Source of the DNA: Gammaproteobacteria bacterium
Lineage (GTDB): Bacteria > Pseudomonadota > Gammaproteobacteria > Steroidobacterales > Steroidobacteraceae
Assembly (NCBI GenBank): GCA_005877965.1
Contig: VBNP01000020.1
Coordinates: 1-8,570, forward strand
Direction of reading: 5' to 3'
Length of the DNA stretch: 8,570 nt
A model generated the notes under the pieces. The model saw only the letters and a list, made by a program, of their open reading frames with translations, was not told the DNA's origin and did no database searches. Both the position numbers and the translations under genes were made by a program. Of this stretch, positions 1 to 6,629 are shown in pieces. Numbering within the stretch: the first letter of the stretch is position 1; each line of letters opens with the position of its first letter.

Positions 1-387
1 CCGCTGCGCGAAGATCAGCAGCGCCGCGAGCGTGTTGTATTCGAAGAAGGTGAGCGTGGTCGCGCCGCGGGCCGCCTCAATGCGCTCGAACGCGGCGATG
101 AGCTGCTGATCGCCGACCTCCTCGCCGTTCACGCGGATGCGCTCGTTGTAGCGGATCAGGTGCGGCGAGGTGAACATGCCGGTCGAGGCCCCGAGCGCGC
201 CGAGCAGCGCCGCGAGATGCGCCACGGTGGAGCCCTTGCCGTTGGTGCCGCCCACGGTGATGACCGGGAATGCCGGCGCGGCGATCCGCAAGGCGCGCGC
301 GACGGCGGCGACGCGCGTGAGCTCCAGGTCGATGCTCTTGGGATGCACCGACTCCTGCAGCGCGAGCCACTCGGCGAGCGTACGCAT
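1..387 (-). CDS. folC: Bifunctional folylpolyglutamate/dihydrofolate synthase, N-terminal part (cut by window edge)
   Basis: FolC is an ATP-dependent cytoplasmic ligase that joins glutamate to dihydropteroate, making dihydrofolate, and then extends the polyglutamate tail of folates. Only residues 1-129 are here; the rest lies beyond position 1. Seen in the sequence: the opening MRTLAEWLALQESVHPKSID, typical of FolC; a Mur-ligase-type P-loop GGTNGKGSTV near residues 46-55; the folate-binding TSPHL segment with YNERIRVNGE behind it; and FFEYNTLAALLIFAQR at the edge. The ATG at 387 gives the usual FolC N-terminus, and no upstream start fits better. It follows accD by 33 nt on the same strand, the normal accD-folC order in gammaproteobacteria, so it is probably cotranscribed. 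A purine-rich GAGGG lies about 12 nt upstream, only a loose ribosome binding site. No damage is visible in the part shown. Confidence 0.95.
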   Translation of the reverse strand, partial: MRTLAEWLALQESVHPKSIDLELTRVAAVARALRIAAPAFPVITVGGTNGKGSTVAHLAALLGALGASTGMFTSPHLIRYNERIRVNGEEVGDQQLIAAFERIEAARGATTLTFFEYNTLAALLIFAQR

Positions 388-420
388 CGGCCTGCGGGCC
401 CTCGGAGCGGCGCGCGCGCG

Positions 421-1261
421 TCAGGCAGCGGCGGCCGGCAGCTTCAGCAGCAGCCGCAGGAGCGCTGCGATCCGGTCGCGCATCTCGCGGCGGTCGACGA
501 TCATGTCGATCGCCCCGTGCTCGAGCAGGAATTCGCTGCGCTGGAAGCCCTCCGGCAGCGTCTCGCGCACGGTCTGCTGGATGACCCGGGGCCCGGCGAA
601 GCCGATCAGCGCGCGCGGCTCGGCGAGGTTCAGGTCGCCGAGCAGCGCGAGACTCGCCGACACGCCGCCGGTGGTCGGATCGGTCAGCACCGAAATGAAC
701 GGCAGGTGCGCCTGCGCCAGGCGTGACAGCGCCGCGGCGGTCTTCGCCATCTGGAAAAGCGAATACAGCGCCTCCTGCATGCGCGCCCCGCCGCTGGCGG
801 AGAAGCACACGAACGGCCGCCGCTCCTGGATGCAGTAATCCACGCCCCGAACCCATCGAACCGCCGAGAAACTGGAATTCGAATGCGCAGGCCACGACCG
901 GCAGCGCGTGCAGCGTGCCGGCCAGCACCACCAGGGCATCACTCTCGCCGGTCGCCTTCTGCGCCTGGGCGAGCCGCTCGCGGTAGCGCTTGCTGTCGCG
1001 GAACTTGAGCGGATCCTCCGGCGAGATGGCGGCGCCGATCTCCGCGGTCGTGCCCGGGTCGAGAAAGCGCTCCAGCCGCTCGCGCGCTCCCATGCGCATG
1101 TGATGGCTGCACTTGGGACAGACATACAGGTTGCGCTCCAGCTCGGCGCGGTACAGGACCGCATCGCACGCCGGGCACTTGATCCACAGGCCCTCCGGGA
1201 CCGAGCGCGTGCGCCGCTCGGTCTTGATGCGGGAGGGCATGATCTTATCGAACCAGGTCAT
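421..1261 (-). pseudogene. accD: Acetyl-CoA carboxylase carboxyltransferase subunit beta, frameshifted by a 23-nt deletion
   Basis: AccD and AccA form the carboxyltransferase that moves CO2 from biotin to acetyl-CoA, giving malonyl-CoA for fatty-acid synthesis. The N-terminal half starts at ATG 1261 (MTWFDKIMPSRIKTERRTRS) and has the four-cysteine zinc ribbon (C29, C32, C48, C51) followed by RAELERN and HHMRM. It reads in one frame to GGSMGS (S138, about 848-850). The C-terminal half continues one frame over, from RGVDYCIQERRPFVCFSASG at 849 to the TGA at 421, with intact SASGGARMQEAL, SVLTDPTTGGVSAS and GFAGPRVIQQTVRE. The family motif GGSMGSVVGxxFVRxV lacks VVGxxFV: 23 nt are missing. Restoring them gives 287 residues in one frame, close to E. 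coli AccD (304). As written the gene cannot make a working subunit. Since AccD is normally essential, either an intact copy lies elsewhere or this is a sequence or assembly error. An ATG at 1303 overlapping the truA stop is an alternative start but fits the family less well. Confidence 0.9.
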
Positions 1262-1299
1262 GGGCAGACCCGCACGCGCAGTGAGATCAAGGTCCGCGA

Positions 1300-2100
1300 T
1301 CATAGCCGATCGGGCGGGAGCACCTCGGACCGGGGCGCCGCCGGCAGGGCGAACGCGGCCGGATAGCGTACCGACAGCAGATACAGCCCCGCGGCCGGGG
1401 CGGTGGCGGCATTGCGGGTGCGATCGCGCCCCTCGAGCACTTCGCGCGCCCAGGACGGCGGCGCGTCGGCCTTGCCGATGGCAATCAGCAGGCCCGCGAT
1501 GTTGCGCATCATGTGGTGCAGGAAGGCGTTGGCAGTCGCCTCGATGACCACCCAGTCCCCGCGCCGCTGCACGCTCAGGCGCTCCATGCGCCGCATGGGC
1601 GATTTGGCCTGGCATTGCGAGGAGCGGAAGGCGCTGAAGTCATGCTCGCCGTGCAGGGCGTGCGCGGCCTGCGCCATGCGCTCGTGATCCAGCGGCCGAT
1701 GGATCCAGGTGGCACGGTGCGCGAGCAGTGCCGAGCGGGCCAGGCGGTTCAGAATCAGGTAGCGGTAGGTGCGCGCCTCGGCACAGTAGCGCGCGTGGAA
1801 GTGCGCCGGCACCGGCGCGGCCCAGGACACACTCACGTCCGCCGGCAGTTCGCTGTTGGCGCCGAGCACCCAGCCGCGCGCGCTGCGTGTCGCGCGCGTG
1901 TCGAAGTGCGCAACCTGCCCGTGCGCGTGCACCCCGGCGTCGGTGCGCCCGGCGCACACCAGAGTGACCGGCTCCGCCGCGACGCTGCTCAGCGCTCTTT
2001 CGGTGATGGGCTGCAGGGTCGGCAGGCGCTCCTGCGTCTGCCAGCCTGCGTAGGCGGAGCCGTCGTACTCGATCCCGACGGCAATCCGGCTCACGCGCAA
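1300..2100 (-). CDS. truA: tRNA pseudouridine(38-40) synthase TruA
   Basis: TruA isomerises uridines 38, 39 and 40 in the anticodon arm of many tRNAs to pseudouridine. The 266-residue product has the N-terminal GIEYDGSAYAGWQ motif (residues 9-21), then the catalytic motif AGRTDAGVHAHGQVAHFDT, in which D54 is the expected nucleophilic aspartate. The second half has ARTYRYLI, HDFSAFRSSQCQAKSP and FLHHMMRNIAGLLIAIGKAD, all standard TruA signatures, so both RNA-binding lobes are complete. Length is normal for the family. The longest reading uses a TTG at 2100 directly after the fimV stop (TAG-TTG); a GTG at 2094 (giving MSRIAVGIEYDG) is an equally reasonable start. No strong ribosome binding site is visible for either, so translation is probably coupled to fimV. 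The fimV-truA order is conserved in pseudomonads and xanthomonads. The stop at 1300 lies 38 nt before accD. Confidence 0.96.
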   Translation of the reverse strand: MRVSRIAVGIEYDGSAYAGWQTQERLPTLQPITERALSSVAAEPVTLVCAGRTDAGVHAHGQVAHFDTRATRSARGWVLGANSELPADVSVSWAAPVPAHFHARYCAEARTYRYLILNRLARSALLAHRATWIHRPLDHERMAQAAHALHGEHDFSAFRSSQCQAKSPMRRMERLSVQRRGDWVVIEATANAFLHHMMRNIAGLLIAIGKADAPPSWAREVLEGRDRTRNAATAPAAGLYLLSVRYPAAFALPAAPRSEVLPPDRL

Positions 2101-5100
2101 CTAGCCCGGGAGCGACTCCATCAGACGCTGCGCTTCCTGTCTCTGCGCCGCCGAGCCCTCGGCGAGCACTTCCTCGAGAATGTTGCGCGCACCGTCCGGA
2201 TCGCCCATGTCCATGTAGGCACGAGCCAGATCGAGTTTGGTGCCGACTTCGCTCATGGTCACGGGCTCAAGGTCCGGCAGCGCCAGGTCTTCCGAGGACA
2301 GCCGCTGCGTCGCCGCGAACGCGGTGTCCGGCACCGTCGAGGCGCCTACGTCGAGGTCCAGGGTTCCGCCGTTGGCGGCGTGCATGCCGGTGGCGGCGCC
2401 GACGTCCAGATCCACGTCATCGCCGTGCACCGCCGGGTGCGTGCCGCTCGAATCCCCCAGGTCGACATCCACTTCCTGCGCGCCGAGTGCCGCGAGCCGC
2501 GAGGTCGGCGAGCTTTCCGGCACGGCCAGGCCGCCGGTGCGCGTCAGCGCCGCCTCAAGTTCGTCCTCGTCGAACTGCCAGGCACCGCTCGAGGGGCGGG
2601 TCTCGGGCCTGCCGCGCTGCTGCGCGTCCTCCATGACCCGGCGCGAGCGATCGTCGAGGCCCGCGACCAGAGTCGGGGCATCCGGGCCGGATGCCGCCGC
2701 GAGGCCCGGCTGGTCCACCGTGTCGACCGCTCCCACGTCCAGGCCCAGATCATCGATCGCCAGCTCCGCGGTCTGGTCGCTCCCGCCTTGCCTGAGCGCC
2801 GTCTCGACTTTCTGCCGTATGGTGGGCAGCTCCTGGGTGGCGGCGATAGGCTGCTCCACCGTCGGACCCTCGACCTCCCCGGTGGCGAGGTCGCGGTCGT
2901 GGCGCATGCGGGCCGTCATCTGGCGCGTCGTGCCGGTGGTGTTGAGGAACGCGTTCTCGAGCAAGGCGTTATTGTCGGTGACGTTGGTCGGCGACTCCGC
3001 CGTGCCGTACTCGCCCGCGGCAGCGCCGATGTCCAGATCCAGTTCCTGGGTCGCAGCGCCCCCGCCCGGCTCGCCCTCCAGGTCGAAGTCCACGCGGCTC
3101 TGTCCGCCTCCCAGGTCGAGATCCACGCCGCCGGCGGTCGCTCCGCTCACCGCGCCGGCACCCGAGAACAGTGGATCCTCGGGCGCGAGCTGCTTGCCCA
3201 TGATGAGGATCTTCTCCCACTCCCCGGGCGCGGCCTCGGTGCGGGTGTCCGCCAGCTCGCGCGCCGCCTGCAGGAACTGGTCCTTGTTGCCCCACACGAA
3301 AAATACTTCGAGGAGCTTCAGTCTCAGATCGCGGCGCGCGGGTTCGCGGGCGATGGCGATGCGGATCAGATCCGCGGCCTGGTCGTACAGGCCATACGCC
3401 ATGTGGAAGTCAGCCTCGGCGAGCGGGTCGCCCTGATCGAGGTTGATGGCCGTCTCGCTGCTGATCGTGTCATCGCCCGTCACATGCCTCGCTGCGGGCG
3501 CAGCTTGCGCCGCGCCGGCCGGGAAGCGGGGCCGCTCGTGCGTCCCCGTCTCCTCCACGAGGAAAGCGGGCTCGGCGCTCGCCCCCGCCTGCAGGGGCGC
3601 CTGCGCGGACGCAAAGCCGCGGCCGGGCGCGAAGGCCTCCGAGGCCGAGCGCGCCACCGCCAGGCGGCCGAGAGAGTCATCGAACTGTGCCGCGCGGCGT
3701 GAACGTACGATCCTCGAGGCCGCAACCCCCACCAGCACCAGCAGCAGCAGCGCGATCGCCCACCAGTAGCCCATGAGGGTGTCCAGCAGCGAGCCACCGG
3801 CGGCAGGGGAAGCCGGCAGCGGCGCGGGCTTCGCGGTCAGCGCCGGTGGTGGTTCGGCCGCCGGCTCGGGCGGCTTCTCTTCGGCCACCGCCGGGGGCGG
3901 AGCCGCCTGAGGGGCCGGAGCCTGCTCGGCAGGGGCCTGCGCCGCGGGGGCTTGCACGGGCGCGGGCGGAGCTGTCTCGGGGGCCCGCGCCGGCGGGGCG
4001 GCGGGCGGGGCCTGCTTGGCCGCGAGTTGCTCCTGCAGACGCCCCAGATCCGCATTCTTCAGCTCCAGCAGCCGTTTGGATTCAGCGAGCTGCCCCTCCA
4101 GATCGTGCACGCGGCCCTGGAGCTGGCCGACTTCAGCGCTCGGCGCCGCTCCGGGTGTGGCGCCCACTGAAGGCGCCTCCGAGGGCGTCACCAGCTTCAG
4201 CCGTCCAGGTCGCTCGCCCGAGGGCGCAGCCGGGACGCCGGCGGCGGAGCGCCACGCAGCGTACTGGCGGCGAATCTCCGCCGCCGCAGCGCTCGGGGAC
4301 ACGGCGCTCGCCTGAGCGGCCTCCGGAATGCGCAGGACCGCGCCGGAGTGCAGCACGTTCATGTTCTTTTCGAAGGCGCGCGGGTTCGCCTGGTAGATGG
4401 CCACCATCCAGCTGTGGGTGCGCGGCGATTTCATGTCATCGCCGGCCGTGCTGCTGGCGATTCCCGACAGCGTCTCGCCACGCTGGACCACGTGCAGCGA
4501 GTCAGCGCCCGGGTCCGTGCTCGCGGCGCTCGCGCCGCGTGCCGGGGGTGTCGTGCCCGCCGCGCTCGATTCGGGCGCCGGCTTCGGCGCCGCGGGCGGC
4601 GGCGCCGCGGGCGGCGGGTCGGCACTGCGTGCGATTGCCCCTTCGCGCACGCCCGAGCCGGTCGCGGGTGCGCTCACCGGTGCGCTCGCCACGGCCGAAC
4701 CGCCGGGCGTGTACACGGGCGGATCCAGCAACATGGTGTATTCGCGTACCAGGTGGCCGCGCGCCCAGTTCACTTCCAGCAGCAGCGTAATAAAGGGCTC
4801 GGAAATCGCCTCCGTGGACTTGAGCTTGAGCATCTGCCGGCCGTCCGGCGTGCGCACCGCGCGCACCTGCACGCCGGCGAGGTAGGCGGGCCAGTCGAGG
4901 CCGTAGCGGGCGAAAGTCTCCCGCGAGGCAAGCTGTGCCTGTAACGTATTGATTTCATCGGGCGCGACATCGACGAGTTCGACTTCCGCCTCGAGCGGCG
5001 CATTGAGCGGCGAGAGGAGACGGATGTCTCCGAGACCCAAGGCAAGCGCCGCCGACGGCAAGGCCAGCAGCAATGCCAGCGCCCGGCATGAGCGTTTGGC

Positions 5101-5106
5101 GACCAT
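2101..5106 (-). CDS. fimV: FimV-family polar hub / peptidoglycan-binding protein
   Basis: FimV is an inner-membrane protein with a large periplasmic part and a cytoplasmic tail. In Pseudomonas it is needed for type IV pilus function, polar localisation and cAMP signalling. The 1001-residue product shows the family order: signal peptide (about 1-22, likely cut after ALA); N-terminal FimV domain (LGLGDIRLLSPLNAPLEAEV, then SEPFITLLLEVNWARGHLVREYTMLLDPP at about 102-130); LysM-like domain (about 204-262, HVVQRGETLSGIAS to GAVLRIPE); a coiled coil (about 325-365); a proline/alanine-rich spacer (365-435); one transmembrane helix (about 446-463); a TPR-like region (565-640); and the FimV C-terminal domain (about 954-1000, TKLDLARAYMDMGDPDGARN). 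The acidic cytoplasmic linker between 660 and 925 carries repeated L-D-L-D-x-G motifs. The ATG at 5106 is preceded by GGGGTG as a possible ribosome binding site. A sigma70-like promoter lies upstream. The TAG stop abuts the truA start. Length is typical. Confidence 0.96.
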   Translation of the reverse strand: MVAKRSCRALALLLALPSAALALGLGDIRLLSPLNAPLEAEVELVDVAPDEINTLQAQLASRETFARYGLDWPAYLAGVQVRAVRTPDGRQMLKLKSTEAISEPFITLLLEVNWARGHLVREYTMLLDPPVYTPGGSAVASAPVSAPATGSGVREGAIARSADPPPAAPPPAAPKPAPESSAAGTTPPARGASAASTDPGADSLHVVQRGETLSGIASSTAGDDMKSPRTHSWMVAIYQANPRAFEKNMNVLHSGAVLRIPEAAQASAVSPSAAAAEIRRQYAAWRSAAGVPAAPSGERPGRLKLVTPSEAPSVGATPGAAPSAEVGQLQGRVHDLEGQLAESKRLLELKNADLGRLQEQLAAKQAPPAAPPARAPETAPPAPVQAPAAQAPAEQAPAPQAAPPPAVAEEKPPEPAAEPPPALTAKPAPLPASPAAGGSLLDTLMGYWWAIALLLLVLVGVAASRIVRSRRAAQFDDSLGRLAVARSASEAFAPGRGFASAQAPLQAGASAEPAFLVEETGTHERPRFPAGAAQAAPAARHVTGDDTISSETAINLDQGDPLAEADFHMAYGLYDQAADLIRIAIAREPARRDLRLKLLEVFFVWGNKDQFLQAARELADTRTEAAPGEWEKILIMGKQLAPEDPLFSGAGAVSGATAGGVDLDLGGGQSRVDFDLEGEPGGGAATQELDLDIGAAAGEYGTAESPTNVTDNNALLENAFLNTTGTTRQMTARMRHDRDLATGEVEGPTVEQPIAATQELPTIRQKVETALRQGGSDQTAELAIDDLGLDVGAVDTVDQPGLAAASGPDAPTLVAGLDDRSRRVMEDAQQRGRPETRPSSGAWQFDEDELEAALTRTGGLAVPESSPTSRLAALGAQEVDVDLGDSSGTHPAVHGDDVDLDVGAATGMHAANGGTLDLDVGASTVPDTAFAATQRLSSEDLALPDLEPVTMSEVGTKLDLARAYMDMGDPDGARNILEEVLAEGSAAQRQEAQRLMESLPG

Positions 5107-5121
5107 CAGGGCACCCCGAAA

Positions 5122-5142
5122 GACATTATTGGACCGAATGTC
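5122..5142. other. Short inverted repeat in the fimV leader
   Basis: GACATT (5122-5127) and AATGTC (5137-5142) form an inverted repeat with a 9-nt centre in the 5' untranslated region proposed for fimV, about 16 nt upstream of its ATG. It could be a weak operator or a small RNA hairpin near the ribosome binding site. With six-base arms it could also be chance in this locally AT-rich stretch. Confidence 0.2.
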
Positions 5143-5197
5143 CTATGAAAACAATAAGATGGGGCATCGGATGCGAGCCCCCCGTGAATCCCGCGGC

Positions 5198-5226
5198 AAT
5201 ATAACTTAAATAGGGCGTTGCGCCAA
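5198..5226 (-). promoter_or_regulatory. Predicted sigma70-type promoter for fimV-truA-accD-folC
   Basis: On the minus strand TTGGCG (5226-5221) is followed by a 17-nt spacer and TATATT (5203-5198). The -10 matches TATAAT at five of six positions and the -35 matches TTGACA at four of six. Transcription would start near 5190, leaving a leader of about 85 nt before the fimV ATG. The -35 box falls inside the last codons of the asd remnant, and the -10 begins just past its stop. The local AT content is far above the rest of the window, which supports a promoter but is also explained in part by the decayed gene. Inferred from sequence only. Confidence 0.5.
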
Positions 5227-5460
5227 AGCCTCTGCGGTCTGAACCGTGTTCTTGGCGGCCCTTTTTCGTACATTGTCGGCGACAATCCATAAGTTAAGTC
5301 CTCGATCAGGGGCGAGATATTCCCGGATTCTCCCGACATAAACCGTGTCGCGTTTCGCGGCCTCGGTAGCGGCCGCGGGGTAGCCGCCCGCGCGGCGCTC
5401 GTCCCTGACGGTGACGCGCGGCGCTTTGCGCAGTAGTTCACGTGTCTGGTCGGCGCCGAG
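5206..5460 (-). pseudogene. asd: Aspartate-semialdehyde dehydrogenase, C-terminal remnant
   Basis: Asd reduces aspartyl phosphate to aspartate semialdehyde for lysine, diaminopimelate, threonine and methionine synthesis. Reading the minus strand from about 5460 to the TAA at 5208-5206 gives 84 residues that match the C-terminal quarter of the xanthomonad-type enzyme: LGADQTRELLRKAPRVTVRD, then ERRAGGYP, YVGRIRE, GLNLWIVADNVRK and KNTVQTAEALAQ. There is no start codon, and about three quarters of the gene, including the nucleotide-binding domain and catalytic cysteine, is absent; aroC ends 31 nt upstream. Several normally conserved positions differ, for example DNVRKR where DNVRKG is usual and AAKNTVQ where AALNxVQ is usual. 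Codons such as TTA, ATT, GTA, CGA and AAA are rare in the neighbouring genes, suggesting relaxed selection. The aroC-asd-fimV order is known in relatives, which supports the call. The 5' boundary is uncertain by 10-15 nt. An intact asd is expected elsewhere. Confidence 0.85.
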
Positions 5461-5471
5461 GGCGCGGCGCC
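5452..5471 (-). terminator. GC-rich hairpin after aroC, weak terminator candidate
   Basis: GGCGCCG and CGGCGCC arms (7 bp) flank a 6-nt loop, starting 20 nt past the aroC stop. There is no T-tract on the minus strand behind it, so it is not a classical intrinsic terminator, and it overlaps the first codons of the asd remnant. In DNA this GC-rich such hairpins also arise by chance. Confidence 0.2.
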
Positions 5472-5491
5472 TCTGGCGGCGGCCGCGGCAC

Positions 5492-6595
5492 TCAGCCGCG
5501 CGCTGCCGCGGTGATGTCCGGTGTCGATGACTTCACGTCCGCGTTCTGGGCGCGCTGGCGCAGGTAGTGGTCCATGAGCACGATGGCGAGCATGGCCTCC
5601 GCGATCGGCGTCGCGCGCAGGCCCACGCACGGGTCGTGCCGGCCCGTGGTCACGATCTCGACGGCATTGCCCTGGGTGTCGATGGTGCTGCCGGGCACCT
5701 GGATGCTGGAGGTGGGCTTGAGCGTCAGATGCGCGATCACGTCCTGTCCGGAGGAGATGCCGCCCAGCACCCCCCCGGCATGATTGCTGCGAAAGCCTGC
5801 GGGCGTGAGCTCGTCGCGATGCTCGCTGCCGCGCTGCGTCGCGGCGCGCGTGCCGGCTCCGATCTCCACGGCCTTCACGGCGTTGATGCTCATGAGGGCG
5901 TGGGCGATGTCCGCGTCCAGTCGATCGAACACCGGTTCACCCAGTCCCGGCGGCACCCCGCTCGCCACCACCGTGACGCGCGCACCGATCGAATCCCCGG
6001 CGCCGCGCACCTTCCAGATCAGCGCCTCGAGCTCGCCGATGCGCGCCGGGTCCGGACAGAAGAACGGATTCTGGTAGGCGAACGCGGGATCCACCGCCTC
6101 GAGCAGCAACGACCCGACCTGACTCAGGTACCCGTAGATGCGCACGCCGAGGCGCGCGGCGAGGTAGCGGCGCGCAATCGCGCCCGCGGCGGTGCGCATC
6201 ACCGTCTCGCGCGCCGACGAGCGCCCGCCGCCGCGGTAGTCGCGCACGCCGTATTTCTGCTGGTAGGTGTAATCCGCGTGCCCGGGACGGAAGCGATCCT
6301 TGATCTTGTCGTAGTCGCGCGAGCGCGCGTCGGTGTTATCGATGAGGATGCCGATCGGGGTGCCGGTCGTGTGTCCCTCGAACACGCCCGAGAGGATGCG
6401 GACCTGGTCGGCCTCGCGGCGCTGACTGACGAAATGCGACGTGCCGCTGCGGCGGCGGTCGACATCCTGCTGCAGATCCGCTTCGCTGAGCGGGAGGCCC
6501 GGCGGGCAGCCGTCGACGATGCAGCCCATGGCGGGCCCGTGGCTCTCGCCGAACGTGGTCACCGTGAACAGCCTGCCAATGGTGTTGCCGGACAT
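5492..6595 (-). CDS. aroC: Chorismate synthase
   Basis: AroC makes chorismate from 5-enolpyruvylshikimate-3-phosphate, the last common step to aromatic amino acids, folate and quinones; it needs reduced FMN. The 367-residue product is complete and near the usual length (E. coli 361). It carries all three family signatures: FGESHGPAMGCIVDGCPPG (residues 15-33, with H19), the GGGRSSARETVMRTAAGAIA block (122-141) and GRHDPCVGLRATPIAEAM near the C-terminus. RPGHADYTY contains the second conserved histidine, H106. The FMN/phosphate-binding segment GFRSNHAGGVLGGISSGQD is intact. The ATG at 6595 gives the standard N-terminus MSGNTIGRLFTVTTFGESHG; the longer open frame upstream of it is spurious. The stop of prmB is 34 nt upstream, and prmB-aroC is a common gammaproteobacterial pair, so they are probably cotranscribed. 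No clear ribosome binding site is visible. Confidence 0.97.
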   Translation of the reverse strand: MSGNTIGRLFTVTTFGESHGPAMGCIVDGCPPGLPLSEADLQQDVDRRRSGTSHFVSQRREADQVRILSGVFEGHTTGTPIGILIDNTDARSRDYDKIKDRFRPGHADYTYQQKYGVRDYRGGGRSSARETVMRTAAGAIARRYLAARLGVRIYGYLSQVGSLLLEAVDPAFAYQNPFFCPDPARIGELEALIWKVRGAGDSIGARVTVVASGVPPGLGEPVFDRLDADIAHALMSINAVKAVEIGAGTRAATQRGSEHRDELTPAGFRSNHAGGVLGGISSGQDVIAHLTLKPTSSIQVPGSTIDTQGNAVEIVTTGRHDPCVGLRATPIAEAMLAIVLMDHYLRQRAQNADVKSSTPDITAAARG

Positions 6596-6629
6596 GATGC
6601 GTTGCGCCAGTGCTCGTGGGTACGCGCCT

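Noticed and set aside
421..1164. 247-codon frame as a separate short gene for the AccD C-terminal half
   Set aside because: Its first 100 or so residues are out-of-frame accD; only the 142 residues from 849 on are genuine, and no start codon or ribosome binding site sits at that point.
77..1615. 512-codon minus-strand open frame through folC, accD and truA
   Set aside because: Only its middle part is real accD N-terminal sequence; the rest reads other genes out of frame, a consequence of the accD deletion and the high GC.
1513..3702. 729-codon open frame on the plus strand opposite truA and fimV
   Set aside because: It is the antisense shadow of high-GC genes: arginine/histidine-rich, no recognisable motif, and the opposite strand holds clear TruA and FimV.
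3780..4020. Proline/alanine-rich stretch in fimV as a possible inserted repeat element
   Set aside because: It lies between coiled coil and transmembrane helix, where FimV proteins usually have a low-complexity periplasmic spacer; the frame is continuous.
5272..5286. Near-perfect 15-nt palindrome ATTGTCGGCGACAAT upstream of fimV
   Set aside because: It coincides with the codons of the conserved Asd segment I-V-A-D-N, so it is explained by former coding sequence and probably not an operator.
5202..5296. TAACTTA (5202-5208) and TAAGTTA (5290-5296) as an inverted repeat
   Set aside because: Seven bases over 80 nt in AT-rich decayed sequence is expected by chance.
5106..5630. 174-codon minus-strand open frame ending at the fimV start
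   Set aside because: It is out of frame with both aroC and the asd remnant, has no family features, and reads through the promoter region.
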